DNA from: Palsa-870 sp035937155 | GTDB lineage: Bacteria > Chloroflexota > Dormibacteria > Dormibacterales > Dormibacteraceae | Direction of reading: 5' to 3' | NCBI GenBank assembly: GCA_035937155.1 | Contig: DASYVJ010000017.1 | Location: 1 to 64,000, forward strand | Length of the DNA stretch: 64,000 bases | Shown: positions 8,257 to 19,608 of the stretch, piece after piece | Numbering within the stretch: the first letter of the stretch is position 1 | How the letters are laid out: every line of letters begins with the position of its first letter | Program-made: the position numbers and the translations under genes | The notes under the pieces: generated by a model | What the model was told of the DNA's origin: nothing | What the model saw: only the letters and a program-made list of their open reading frames with translations | Database searches by the model: none

Positions 8257-10521
8257 ATGGCGACCCTGGTCCAGGACCCCGGGAACTCCAGCAGCGCCAA
8301 GAAGCGCCGCCGGCGCCGCGCCCGCCGCGAGGCGGCCGAGGCAAACGTGATGGTGGAAGCCAACGGCGAAGGCGGCCAGGCGGCCCATTCGATCGCTGAG
8401 TCCGAGGGGGTCACGGTCGCCCTCGTACCCGATCCGGAGCCGGCTGCCAACCCGGCGGTGATCTTGCCGGTGACCGTGGCTGAGCATGACGACTTCAAAG
8501 ACTTGCTCGGCCAGGCGGTCGGCTTGCGGCTCGACTCGGTCTCGCGCGAGTTCGGCGGCAACCATGAGATGCATGTGAGTGCATTGAGGAACGTGTCGAT
8601 GGAGATCGGGCCGGGCGAGTTCGTCTCCGTCGTCGGTCCGTCAGGCTGCGGCAAGACCACCTTGCTGTCGCTGATGGGCGGCCTCGACCGGCCGACCAGC
8701 GGGCACGTTTACGGCGCCGGGCTGCCGCTCGACGAGCTGTCCGACCACGACCTCGCCGACTACCGGCTCCAGCGCGTGAGCACGATCTTTCAGACGTTCA
8801 ACCTCATCCCGTCGATGACCGTGGAGGACAACGTCGCCCTGCCGATGACGCTGGGCGGGGTGGAGCTCGAGGATCGCCGCCGGCGTGCGCGTCACCTGCT
8901 GGCGCTGGTGGGGTTGGATCATCGAGCACGCACGCGCGCCCGCCTGCTGTCTGGCGGCGAGCAGCAGAAGGTGGCGGTGGCGCGTGCGCTCGCCAATCGC
9001 CCGGGGCTCATCCTCGCCGACGAGCCGACCGGAAGCCTCGACTCCGCGGCGGGCGAGGGCGTGCTGAAGCTGCTCGAGGACCTCAACCGCCGGGGGGCGA
9101 CCGTGGTCCTGGTCACGCACGACCCAGAGGTCGCGCGCCGTGCCCGACGGGTGGTCAGGATGATCGACGGGCGCGCGATCGAGCTCGAACCGGGCAATCC
9201 AACTGTGCGCAAGCAGGAGCCGGTCGACCCTGCGCCTCGCCTACATTGGCGCGACACCCTCAAGGTCGGGCTGGGCAGCGCTGGCCGTCGACCCCTGCGG
9301 ACCACGCTGACGACGACGGGCGTCGCGATCGGTATCGCGGCGATGAGTCTGATCGTCGCGCTTGCAGGTGGCCTGCAGGGCGCGCTCAGCGCACCGGCCC
9401 TCGCCACGAGCCAGGTGCACCAGGTAGCGGTATATCCCGCAGCCGACGCCAGGACAGCCACCTTTGATGACGGGACGCTGGCGACGCTGGCCGGACAACC
9501 GCACGTTCGCGCCGCCTGGGGCGACGTCGCGATGACCGGTACCTTCGCCACCGGCACCTCCACGAAAGCGGCAGGCACGGCTGCGGTGGCTCCGCCCTCC
9601 GGCGCGCTGGTCTCGCTGCCGCCTCTTCTCTCGTCGAGTGCCACGCCGGTGCTCAGCGCGGGCCGGCTGCCGCGCTCGGACGCCGCCAAGGAAGTGCTGC
9701 TCACCGACACCGAAGCCGCGGCCCTCGGCTTTCCCTCGGCGCGCGGCGCGATCGGCACACAGGTCACCTACAGCGCGACCTATGGTGCGCTGGCGGTCTT
9801 CGGCTCGACGCGGAATGCGGCCACGAGTCCCCTGGACCTGAAGCTGGTCGTCGTCGGCATCGTCTCAGGCAATGCGATGCCGGCAGGTGCTCCAGGTGGC
9901 ATGGCACCATATGCGACCGTCCGCGGCTATTGGGCGCAGCTGGCGCGGGCCAATCGCTGGAAGGGTGGCGAGTATTCGACGATCACGCTGCTGGCCGACT
10001 CGGGTCTTGCAGTCGAAGGCTTGCGCACGCGTGTCGAGGCGCTTGGTTTTCAGGCCCAGACGTTCGGCGACCAGTTCCGCAATTTCGAGGACGTGCTCGG
10101 AAAGATGCGCCTCGCACTGCTCGGGCTGGCCCTGGTCGCCTTGCTGCTGGCCTGTCTCGGCATCGCCAACACGATGTACTCCGCAGTCCTCGAGCGCACG
10201 AAGGAGATAGGAGTCCTGAAGGCGCTGGGCTCGCGAAGGCGTGACGTGCTACTTGTCTTCGTCGCCGAGGCCGCGGTGATCGGGCTCGCCGGGGGTCTGA
10301 TCGGGATCCTCACCGCCGTCGCCCTGGGCCGGCTGGGCAATGCCGCTGTCGACAGGCTCACCCAATCCGTGACAAGCAGCCATTTCGATGTGTTCCGTAC
10401 CGACTTTGCGGTTGTTGCCATCGCTCTCGTGCTGGCGGTCGTGCTCAGCACCGTGAGCGGTCTCCTGCCTGCGCTGCGGGCGGCGCGCCAGGATCCCGTC
10501 AGAGCCCTCCGTTACGAGTAG
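8257..10521 (+). CDS. MacB-type ABC transporter, ATPase fused to FtsX-like permease
   Basis: A 754-residue fusion. Residues 1-85 are a low-complexity extension with a very basic stretch (KKRRRRRARREAA). Residues 90-320 are an ABC ATPase of the LolD/MacB class (Walker A GPSGCGKTT, signature LSGGEQQ, Walker B ILADEPTGS). Residues 340-754 are a MacB/FtsX-type permease with one N-terminal helix, a large external domain and three C-terminal helices, ending in the usual ALRAARQDPVRALRYE. The fusion order matches E. coli MacB, which exports peptides or siderophores by mechanotransmission. No periplasmic adaptor gene is adjacent. The moeA start codon follows immediately after its stop. Confidence 0.88.
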   Translation: MATLVQDPGNSSSAKKRRRRRARREAAEANVMVEANGEGGQAAHSIAESEGVTVALVPDPEPAANPAVILPVTVAEHDDFKDLLGQAVGLRLDSVSREFGGNHEMHVSALRNVSMEIGPGEFVSVVGPSGCGKTTLLSLMGGLDRPTSGHVYGAGLPLDELSDHDLADYRLQRVSTIFQTFNLIPSMTVEDNVALPMTLGGVELEDRRRRARHLLALVGLDHRARTRARLLSGGEQQKVAVARALANRPGLILADEPTGSLDSAAGEGVLKLLEDLNRRGATVVLVTHDPEVARRARRVVRMIDGRAIELEPGNPTVRKQEPVDPAPRLHWRDTLKVGLGSAGRRPLRTTLTTTGVAIGIAAMSLIVALAGGLQGALSAPALATSQVHQVAVYPAADARTATFDDGTLATLAGQPHVRAAWGDVAMTGTFATGTSTKAAGTAAVAPPSGALVSLPPLLSSSATPVLSAGRLPRSDAAKEVLLTDTEAAALGFPSARGAIGTQVTYSATYGALAVFGSTRNAATSPLDLKLVVVGIVSGNAMPAGAPGGMAPYATVRGYWAQLARANRWKGGEYSTITLLADSGLAVEGLRTRVEALGFQAQTFGDQFRNFEDVLGKMRLALLGLALVALLLACLGIANTMYSAVLERTKEIGVLKALGSRRRDVLLVFVAEAAVIGLAGGLIGILTAVALGRLGNAAVDRLTQSVTSSHFDVFRTDFAVVAIALVLAVVLSTVSGLLPALRAARQDPVRALRYE

Positions 10522-11736
10522 GTGAGGGCCTCCGCTTACCCGCTCATCGACGCCGATGAGGCCGCCGCCCTGGTCCTCGAGCACATACCAGTTTTGGGCA
10601 TCGAGCGAGTGGCGCTTGCCCACAGCGTCGGGCGCGTCCTGGCTGAGGATCTGGTCGCGACCGCGTCGCTGCCGGCATTTCCCTCGAGCGCTGTAGACGG
10701 TTACGCCGTCCGTTCCTCGGATGGAGGGCAACCGCTGCGTGTGCTGGGCGAGTCCGCGGCGGGCCGGCCGTTTGCCGGCTCCATCGGACCAGGGACCGCG
10801 GCGCGCATCCTGACCGGCGGCGTGCTGCCTGACGGCGCTGACTGCGTGGTCATGTTCGAGGACGTTCAGCTGGACGGCGAGGTCGTGACGGCTCGGGGCT
10901 CTCTGCAGGCAGGCAGCAACTTCCATCGCCCGGGAGCGGACGTCCGCGCCGGCGAGCGGGTTCTGGCGGCCGGCATTCAGCTAGGTGCAGCCGAGCTAGG
11001 GCTGGCGGCTGCACTGGGCTTCCCCAGGCTGCCGGTGTTTCGGCGCCCCCGAGTGGCTTTGATGTCGACCGGCGATGAGCTCGTCGAGGTGGGGGGGAAG
11101 CCGGGCCGTGGACAGATCGTCGACTCGAACCGGTGGGCACTGCTGGCTGCCCTTCGGGAGGCGGGTGCCGAGGTGCGAGGCCTGGGGATCGGTCCCGATC
11201 AGCCAGACACACTCCAACGGCTGGTGGTGGGCGTCCTGCCTGAGGTAGACGTACTGGTCACGTCGGGCGGTGTGTCGGTGGGCACGCATGACCTGATCAA
11301 ACCGCTCCTCGAATCCCTGGGCACGGTGCACGTCGGTCGGGTCAAGCTCAAGCCAGGCAAACCGTTTACGTTCGCCACCCTGCCGGAAGGCCGGCTGGCG
11401 TTTGGCCTTCCAGGCTTTCCGGTGTCTTCGCTCGTGACGTTCGAGGTGTTCGTGCGGCCCGCGCTGCGCAAGATGCAGGGCTTTGCGCAGCTGCATCGCC
11501 CTACGCTTTCCGTCCGGCTCGCCTACGACGCGCGCGCCACCGCCGACCGCACCGAGTATCAGCGCGTCACGCTGCGGCGCGAAGGTGGCGAGCTGGCCGC
11601 TCTTTCGACCGGCTCCCAGTCCTCATCTCGGCTCATGTCACTGGCGGGAGCGCATGCTCTGGTGCGCATCCCGCCCGGAGATCATGGGATCAAGGCCGGG
11701 ACCATGATGGAGGCGATGATCCTCGCCCTACCGTGA
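10522..11736 (+). CDS. moeA: Molybdopterin molybdenumtransferase
   Basis: A 404-residue MoeA, which inserts molybdate into adenylylated molybdopterin. The family blocks are present: LPAFPSSAVDGYAV, TGGVLPDGADCVVMFED, RPRVALMSTGDELVE, DSNRWALLAALREAGAEV, the MPT-binding TSGGVSVGTHDLIK, and KPGKPFTFA with GLPGFPVSSL. The cofactor is needed by the formate dehydrogenase encoded near 43 kb. The start is GTG directly after the ABC stop, so translation is coupled. The 3' end overlaps a convergent CsbD remnant only in an unused frame. Confidence 0.95.
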   Translation: MRASAYPLIDADEAAALVLEHIPVLGIERVALAHSVGRVLAEDLVATASLPAFPSSAVDGYAVRSSDGGQPLRVLGESAAGRPFAGSIGPGTAARILTGGVLPDGADCVVMFEDVQLDGEVVTARGSLQAGSNFHRPGADVRAGERVLAAGIQLGAAELGLAAALGFPRLPVFRRPRVALMSTGDELVEVGGKPGRGQIVDSNRWALLAALREAGAEVRGLGIGPDQPDTLQRLVVGVLPEVDVLVTSGGVSVGTHDLIKPLLESLGTVHVGRVKLKPGKPFTFATLPEGRLAFGLPGFPVSSLVTFEVFVRPALRKMQGFAQLHRPTLSVRLAYDARATADRTEYQRVTLRREGGELAALSTGSQSSSRLMSLAGAHALVRIPPGDHGIKAGTMMEAMILALP

Positions 11737-11900
11737 CTTCCTAGACTGGCCGGCTGCCTCTCGGACATCACCTTTGATATCGCGAACAGTCCGCTGACGT
11801 CTCCAACCTTCTGCCTCGCCTGCCCTTTGAGCTCCCCTTTGCGATCGCCTGTTGCCTTGCCTTTGATCTCTTCCGCTTTGCCGCGAATCTGGTCTTTCAT
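11728..11900 (-). pseudogene. CsbD-like stress protein, frameshifted
   Basis: The frame opening at 11900 encodes MKDQIRGKAEEIKGKATGDRKG...ARQKVGDV, typical of the small CsbD stress-response family, and then runs into non-family sequence. The expected tail (TVRDIKGDVREAAGQSRKSR, then stop) continues in another frame from about 11786 to 11728. One additional base near the AGCGGACTG segment would rejoin the two halves into a roughly 56-residue CsbD-like protein. This is either a recent pseudogene or a sequencing error; the unshifted product would be 72 residues with an unrelated end. Confidence 0.6.
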
Positions 11901-11969
11901 ATTTGGGTAACGCTGAGCTGAATCGATCTCGCCGTCGAACGTTAGTTCGCCTTAGAATTAACCTCTCCA

Positions 11970-14051
11970 ATGCCCTCCCGCTTTCGTGTCGACGCACCCT
12001 TCAAGCCGGCCGGCGACCAGCCTCAAGCCATTGAGCAGCTGGTCGAAGGCGTGCGTACCGGGCTGACCCAGCAGGTCCTGGCCGGGGTGACGGGCAGCGG
12101 AAAGACGAACGTGATGGCGTGGGCGGTCGAGGAGCTCCAGCGACCCGTGCTCGTGCTCAGCCCCAACAAGACGCTGGCGGCCCAGCTCTGCGCGGAGTTC
12201 CGGCGCCTCTTGCCCGATAACGCGGTCGAGTACTTCGTGAGCTACTACGACTACTACCAGCCCGAGGCCTACATCGCGCGTTCCGACACGTACATCGAGA
12301 AGGATTCGAGCCGCAACGACGAGATCGACCGCATGAGGCATTCGACGACTCAAGACCTTATGACGAGGCGCGACATCCTGGTGGTGGCCAGCATCAGCTG
12401 TATCTACGGCATCGGCTCAGTCGAGGACTACATGGGCGAGTCGCTTCACATCGAGAAGGGGCAGTCGATCCGCCGCGAGGTCTTCCTGCGCAAGCTCACC
12501 GAGATGCTTTACGAGCGCAACGATTACGACCTGGCTCGCCTTCGCTTCAGAGTGCGCGGAGATATTGTCGATCTCGTGCCGGCGAACGAAGAAAAGGTGC
12601 TGCGCGTCGAATTCTTCGGGGACGAGATCGAGCGCATCCAGGAGCTCGATGCAACGACAGGCGAGATCCTCGGACCGCGCAACGACCTCACGGTCTTTCC
12701 GGCCTCCCACTACGTGACGCCTGCGGACAAGCTCCGTCTGGCGATGGTTGACATCGAGGCTGAGCTCGAAGAGCGATGCCAATGGTTCGAGGAGCATGGC
12801 CGCCTTCTCGAGGCACAGCGCTTGAGGCAGCGCACGAACTTCGACCTCGAGATGATGCGCGAGACCGGGACTTGCGCGGGGATTGAGAACTACTCCCGGC
12901 ACCTCACGCGTCGCCAGCCGGGTGAGGCCCCTTACACGTTGATGGACTTCTTGCCGGACGACACGCTGATATTCGTCGACGAGTCGCATGTGGCCGTGCC
13001 TCAAATCGGGGGCATGCTCGGTGGTGACCGGTCACGCAAGGCTGCGCTGGTCGAGTACGGGTTCCGCCTGCCGAGCGCATTCGACAACCGACCTCTGAGC
13101 TTTGATGAATGGGAGGAACGAGCACGAAACGTGATCTACGTTTCGGCCACGCCGGGTGACTACGAGATGCGCCATTCACAGCGCACGGTCGAGATGGTCG
13201 TGCGTCCTACCGGGTTGGTCGATCCGACAGTAGAGGTGCGGCCGACCACGGGTCAGATCGACGATCTGCTGGCCGAGGTAAAGAAGCGTGCGGAGCTGGG
13301 TCACCGTTCGCTGGTCACCACCTTGACCAAGCGCTTCGCCGAGGACCTGGCGGATTACCTGCGCGAGTACGGGGTCAAGGTCAAGTACCTGCACTCGGAG
13401 CTCGACGCCATGGAACGAATAGACGTGCTGCGGTCTCTGCGCACTGGAGAGGTCGACGTAGTGGTCGGCATCAACTTGCTGCGTGAAGGACTTGACCTAC
13501 CCGAGGTCGCGTTCATCGGCATCCTCGACGCCGACAAGGAGGGCTACCTGCGCGCCTTCCGGTCGTTTATCCAGATCATCGGTCGAGCGGCGCGCAACGT
13601 CGAGGGGCATGTCGTCATGTACGCGGACAAGATCACCGACTCGATGCGCCAGGCGCTCGATGAAACCGAGCGGCGCCGCAACAGGCAAATCGCCTACAAC
13701 GCCGAGCGAGGCATCACACCCGAGACGGTAAAGAAGGCGATCTACGCGATGGAGATCAATGCCAACGACGTGCAGGTCGACGCGATCGAGCTCATGGCGG
13801 GCGCGGGCGTTCCGCGTGAAGATCTGCTCGCGATCGTGCGGGACCTGGAGAAAGAGATGCGGCGCCTGTCGAAGGAGCTGCAGTTCGAGGATGCCGCGCG
13901 AGTGCGCGACCGGATCATCGCGCTTCGAAAGCGTCTCTCGGGCGAGGTGACCGGGAACGAGGATGACGCCGACGTCGCGCTAGCAATCGCGGCCGCGCCG
14001 AAGCAGAGGACGATGACGCGCCCGTGGCGAACCGGCCGAAAAGGCCGGTGA
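11970..14051 (+). CDS. uvrB: UvrABC system protein B
   Basis: A 693-residue UvrB, the damage-verifying helicase of nucleotide excision repair. It has the Walker A segment GVTGSGKTN, the beta-hairpin region (YFVSYYDYYQPEAYIARSDTYIEKDSS), the helicase motif FVDESHV, the GINLLREGLDLPEVAFIGILDADKEG block, and the C-terminal UVR domain (LEKEMRRLSKELQFEDAARVRDRI) that contacts UvrC. The ATG lies 11 bases after a TAGAAT box with no clear ribosome-binding site. uvrA lies 2 kb downstream and uvrC 5.5 kb downstream, on the same strand. Confidence 0.97.
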   Translation: MPSRFRVDAPFKPAGDQPQAIEQLVEGVRTGLTQQVLAGVTGSGKTNVMAWAVEELQRPVLVLSPNKTLAAQLCAEFRRLLPDNAVEYFVSYYDYYQPEAYIARSDTYIEKDSSRNDEIDRMRHSTTQDLMTRRDILVVASISCIYGIGSVEDYMGESLHIEKGQSIRREVFLRKLTEMLYERNDYDLARLRFRVRGDIVDLVPANEEKVLRVEFFGDEIERIQELDATTGEILGPRNDLTVFPASHYVTPADKLRLAMVDIEAELEERCQWFEEHGRLLEAQRLRQRTNFDLEMMRETGTCAGIENYSRHLTRRQPGEAPYTLMDFLPDDTLIFVDESHVAVPQIGGMLGGDRSRKAALVEYGFRLPSAFDNRPLSFDEWEERARNVIYVSATPGDYEMRHSQRTVEMVVRPTGLVDPTVEVRPTTGQIDDLLAEVKKRAELGHRSLVTTLTKRFAEDLADYLREYGVKVKYLHSELDAMERIDVLRSLRTGEVDVVVGINLLREGLDLPEVAFIGILDADKEGYLRAFRSFIQIIGRAARNVEGHVVMYADKITDSMRQALDETERRRNRQIAYNAERGITPETVKKAIYAMEINANDVQVDAIELMAGAGVPREDLLAIVRDLEKEMRRLSKELQFEDAARVRDRIIALRKRLSGEVTGNEDDADVALAIAAAPKQRTMTRPWRTGRKGR

Positions 14052-14053
14052 CA

Positions 14054-14761
14054 TTAAGCAGCGGGACCAGGCGAGCTTTCGGCGATGCCTCTGATGAGCG
14101 ACAGCACGCGGCGGCGCGATCCGCGGAGCACCGGCAGGTTGGCGAGGCTGAGCAAGCGCACGATGAGGTCCGTGGTCTGGTCGATCACCTCAAGCGTGCG
14201 CAGCCGGCCGGGCGAGCGATCGAAGATCCAGAAGTAGAGGATCCCCATCTGGTACAGCCACAACAGGAGGGGCAGCTCAGCCGCCACGTCCGCCGGGATC
14301 TTGGCGTCGGAGCCGCGCACGACCTCCGCGTACATGGCGATCACCTCGTCGCGCAGCGATTTCGCGGTGGAACCAAATGGATTGACCGGACTGGCGGGGT
14401 TGGCGACTGTGCTGAAGATCGAGCCTGCCACCGCGTGGAAAGGCTCGAGGGTCACGACGATCGCTCGAATCGCGCCGCGCAGCCGCGCCCCAAGATCCCG
14501 CTCGCGGCTGAGGAGCTGCGCGATAACACCCAGGTGCAGCTCATGAGTGTGGCGGTAGAACTCGAGCACGAGGTGCTCCTTGGACGGGAAGTAGTGGTAC
14601 GAGCTCCCCAGCGAGACGCCGGCTCGGTCGCCAATCGCACGCATGGTGGTGGCCTCGTAGCCGCGTTCCTGGAACAGCTCGAGGGCGGCATTGAAGATGG
14701 CCGCCCTCGAGGTTTCGCCGCGCTTGGTTCGCTGCGGCTCGATCGCGGTGGCTGCGTTCAA
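14054..14761 (-). CDS. TetR family transcriptional regulator
   Basis: A 235-residue TetR-type repressor. Residues about 17-65 form the helix-turn-helix domain (AIFNAALELFQERGYEATTMRAIGDRAG, then VSLGSSYHYFPSKEHLV); the remaining alpha-helical part would be the ligand-binding and dimer domain. The start is TTG. It lies 9 bases downstream of the small membrane-protein gene, so the two form one unit. A perfect palindrome, TTGAACATGTTCAA, sits over the predicted start point of this unit, which suggests autoregulation. The ligand is unknown; adjacent acyl-thioesterase-like genes hint at a fatty-acyl signal, but this is inference. Confidence 0.9.
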   Translation of the reverse strand: MNAATAIEPQRTKRGETSRAAIFNAALELFQERGYEATTMRAIGDRAGVSLGSSYHYFPSKEHLVLEFYRHTHELHLGVIAQLLSRERDLGARLRGAIRAIVVTLEPFHAVAGSIFSTVANPASPVNPFGSTAKSLRDEVIAMYAEVVRGSDAKIPADVAAELPLLLWLYQMGILYFWIFDRSPGRLRTLEVIDQTTDLIVRLLSLANLPVLRGSRRRVLSLIRGIAESSPGPAA

Positions 14762-14770
14762 GATCGCGTC

Positions 14771-15187
14771 TCAGGCTCCCTCGACGGTGTTGACCTGAGC
14801 TCCGGGCTGGTACGGCGGGGGAGGCGGTCCAAGCGGGAGGGCGCGCATCCTGAGTGGACGGCGGAGCATGTGGAACACGAGCATGTTGAAGAAGTGCATG
14901 GCCCCCAAGACCAGGAGCACCACTCCCAGCCGGGTCACTGTCTCCTGGACCATGTCGGGGAAGGATCCCGGCGCTCCTCCGGCGTTGATCAGGAGCGCCG
15001 CGGCGCCCAGGTTGACGAGGTAGAAGCCGACGACGAGAAGCCGGTTCACAGAGTCGGCCACGCCTGGCTCCTGGAACACCGAGACCAGGAATGGACGGCC
15101 GTTTCGAAACAGCGTTCTTCCGACCCAGACTGTCAGCAGCGCGCTCGCGACGAGGTACACCACGTAGTCGGTCAGCCGGAGATCCAT
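14771..15187 (-). CDS. Small integral membrane protein, TetR-linked
   Basis: A 138-residue protein with three to four predicted membrane segments (about residues 5-25, 45-65 and 80-115) and a proline-rich C-terminal tail (LGPPPPPYQPG). I do not recognise a family. ATG at 15187 (MDLRLTDYVVYLVASALL) is preferred to the longer frame that begins in the promoter region. It is the first gene of a unit with the downstream TetR regulator and is transcribed divergently from two thioesterase genes. Confidence 0.7.
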   Translation of the reverse strand: MDLRLTDYVVYLVASALLTVWVGRTLFRNGRPFLVSVFQEPGVADSVNRLLVVGFYLVNLGAAALLINAGGAPGSFPDMVQETVTRLGVVLLVLGAMHFFNMLVFHMLRRPLRMRALPLGPPPPPYQPGAQVNTVEGA

Positions 15188-15220
15188 GTTTCGCCCCCAG
15201 TGGAATTCGGTGGACAGCAC

Positions 15221-15234
15221 TTGAACATGTTCAA
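15221..15234. promoter_or_regulatory. Probable TetR operator (perfect palindrome)
   Basis: TTGAACATGTTCAA is a perfect 14-base palindrome starting six bases beyond the -10 box of the divergent membrane-protein/tetR unit, so it covers the expected start point. It also fits the mycobacterial KstR-type consensus TnnAACnnGTTnnA, although that resemblance may be coincidence. Confidence 0.6.
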
Positions 15235-15239
15235 CTCTG

Positions 15240-15268
15240 AGGCTAGAGGCATCTTGCGCCAATGTCAA
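15240..15268 (-). promoter_or_regulatory. Sigma-70-type promoter of the membrane-protein/tetR unit
   Basis: On the minus strand TTGACA (15268-15263) is separated by 17 bases from TAGCCT (15245-15240). This is the best two-box promoter in the window. The operator palindrome lies immediately downstream. Confidence 0.6.
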
Positions 15269-15274
15269 TCTAAA

Positions 15275-15288
15275 CAGAACACGTTCAA
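15275..15288. promoter_or_regulatory. Second, imperfect TetR operator-like site
   Basis: CAGAACACGTTCAA keeps the GAAC-N2-GTTC arms of the upstream palindrome and precedes the GTG of the first thioesterase gene by 15 bases. The pair of sites could let one regulator control both divergent units. Confidence 0.45.
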
Positions 15289-15303
15289 CTCCAGGGCATT
15301 GCG

Positions 15304-15729
15304 GTGAGAAACGTGAAGCGGGCTGAGGAGCTCCTGGCGGCTAGGCCCGACGGGTGGATGGAGACGCTCGGCGCCCGCATCACCGAGGCGGAGCCGGGGC
15401 GCGTCGTGCTGGAGTTGGATGCTGGCCCACAGCATCGCCACGGGGGTGGCGTAGTGCAGGGAGGCGTCATCACCCAGATCGCCGATGCCGCCATGGGTAT
15501 GTCGCTGGCGACCATGCAAGCGGACCGCATCTGGAACACGACCATCGAGCTCAAGATCAATTTCCTCCGCCCGGTCGTCTCGGGGCGGGTTCGCGCGGTC
15601 GGTCGGGTCGTGGAGATGCGGCAGACGCTGCTTTTTGGCGAGGCCGATGTGCTGGACGAGCAGGGCAGGTTGGTCGCGCGCGCGTCCTCGACATGCATGC
15701 CGGTCCCGGAAGGGCAAGGCCGTGAGTGA
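15304..15729 (+). CDS. PaaI-like hotdog-fold thioesterase (first of pair)
   Basis: A 141-residue single hotdog domain of the PaaI/YbgC type, which hydrolyses acyl-CoA thioesters. The catalytic-loop region reads RHGGGVVQGGVITQIADAAMGMS, with the usual HGG(G/V) pattern, and the central strand is ELKINFLRPV. Start is GTG. Its stop overlaps the GTG of a second hotdog gene. The divergent TetR and the operator-like sequence just upstream suggest that acyl-CoA or a related compound controls expression. Confidence 0.85.
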   Translation: MRNVKRAEELLAARPDGWMETLGARITEAEPGRVVLELDAGPQHRHGGGVVQGGVITQIADAAMGMSLATMQADRIWNTTIELKINFLRPVVSGRVRAVGRVVEMRQTLLFGEADVLDEQGRLVARASSTCMPVPEGQGRE

Positions 15730-16120
15730 GGTGACCCAGGCGCCTTCAAGGGCTTGGGCGTGGCTTGGCCTCAGGCTCGTGGAGACGGGCGCCGGCACCG
15801 CCGTGGTCGATATGACCGCAACGGAAGACATGGCCAACCACGCCGGTTTCGTGCACGGTGGGATGATTAGCACGCTGGCCGACTCGGCCATGGGACGGGC
15901 AATCCGCACCATCAGGCCCGGCGTGAGCCGTGCCGCGAGCTTCGACCTGAAGCTCAACTTCATCGCCGCGGCCAAGATCGGCGAGACGCTTCGCGCGACG
16001 GCGCGGGTGGTGCATGCGGGACGACGAACGGTGGTGGCGGAGTGCCGGATCGAGGGCAAGGGCGAGGCGCTGATCGCGACTGCGAGCGCCACATTTGCGG
16101 TAACAAGAGAGAAGGAATAG
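15722..16120 (+). CDS. PaaI-like hotdog-fold thioesterase (second of pair)
   Basis: A 132-residue paralogue of the preceding gene, with NHAGFVHGGMISTLADSAMGRA as the active-site loop and FDLKLNFIAAAKIGETLRATA as the central strand region. GTG at 15722 overlaps the upstream stop by eight bases, so the two thioesterases are coupled and may form a heteromer. uvrA starts four bases after its stop. Confidence 0.85.
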   Translation: MSEVTQAPSRAWAWLGLRLVETGAGTAVVDMTATEDMANHAGFVHGGMISTLADSAMGRAIRTIRPGVSRAASFDLKLNFIAAAKIGETLRATARVVHAGRRTVVAECRIEGKGEALIATASATFAVTREKE

Positions 16121-16123
16121 TGG

Positions 16124-19030
<2,907 letters not shown>

Positions 19031-19058
19031 ACCACCAACCCGCGGCGGCCTTGGTTCT

Positions 19059-19493
19059 CTAGCCCTTTACGTTGCCGAACAGGGCGATACCGAGGACGAA
19101 GATCATGAACACGATCCCGATGACGGCGAGGACGATCAGCGCCAGGTGGATGATCCCGATGACCATGCCGGCGGTCGCCAGTCCCATGCCCTGCTCGCCC
19201 GTCTGCCTGATCTGCCTGCGCGCCATGTAGCCAGTGATGACGGCGATCAGGGCCACTGTGAAGCCGCCGATTCCGGGAATTATGTGGGCGAAGAACGACC
19301 CGATCGCCGTCGCGATGCTGACGACTGCGAGCGTGTTGGTGGCACGTCCGGTGGCGAACGCAGGCCCGATCAGTCCGGCCGGGCCGACCGGGACCGTGCT
19401 GGAGGGCTCCACCTGCTGTCCGGCGATCTGGGTTGGCGTGCCTGAGGGCTGGGCCGGAGGCGGACCTGGCAGGTCGCTGGGCGGGGTGCTCAC
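19059..19493 (-). CDS. DUF4190 domain membrane protein
   Basis: A 144-residue protein with a Pro/Gln-rich cytosolic N-terminus (about 45 residues) and two long hydrophobic segments around residues 55-85 and 100-140. The middle MARRQIRQTGEQGMGLATAGMVIGI segment is typical of DUF4190 proteins, common in high-GC Gram-positives and of unknown function. It is convergent with uvrA and divergent from uvrC. Confidence 0.75.
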   Translation of the reverse strand: MSTPPSDLPGPPPAQPSGTPTQIAGQQVEPSSTVPVGPAGLIGPAFATGRATNTLAVVSIATAIGSFFAHIIPGIGGFTVALIAVITGYMARRQIRQTGEQGMGLATAGMVIGIIHLALIVLAVIGIVFMIFVLGIALFGNVKG

Positions 19494-19594
19494 GGGGCCA
19501 AATGTTACTGAGTCCCGGAACGGAACCCTCGGCGAGAGATCCGGTGATCCAGGTGGCTCAGATCCGTCGAGGGATTCCGGTCCGGGACTCTTCC

Positions 19595-19600
19595 TACAAT
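19595..19600 (+). promoter_or_regulatory. -10-like box TACAAT before uvrC
   Basis: TACAAT is followed by eight bases and the ATG of uvrC, and no ribosome-binding site is visible. A transcript starting at the usual distance would be leaderless. Confidence 0.45.
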
Positions 19601-19608
19601 CGATCTAG

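Noticed and set aside
14024..15307. Plus-strand 427-codon frame opposite tetR and the membrane gene
   Set aside because: It mirrors the TetR gene, is rich in His/Arg/Glu as shadow frames are, and crosses the promoter and operator region.
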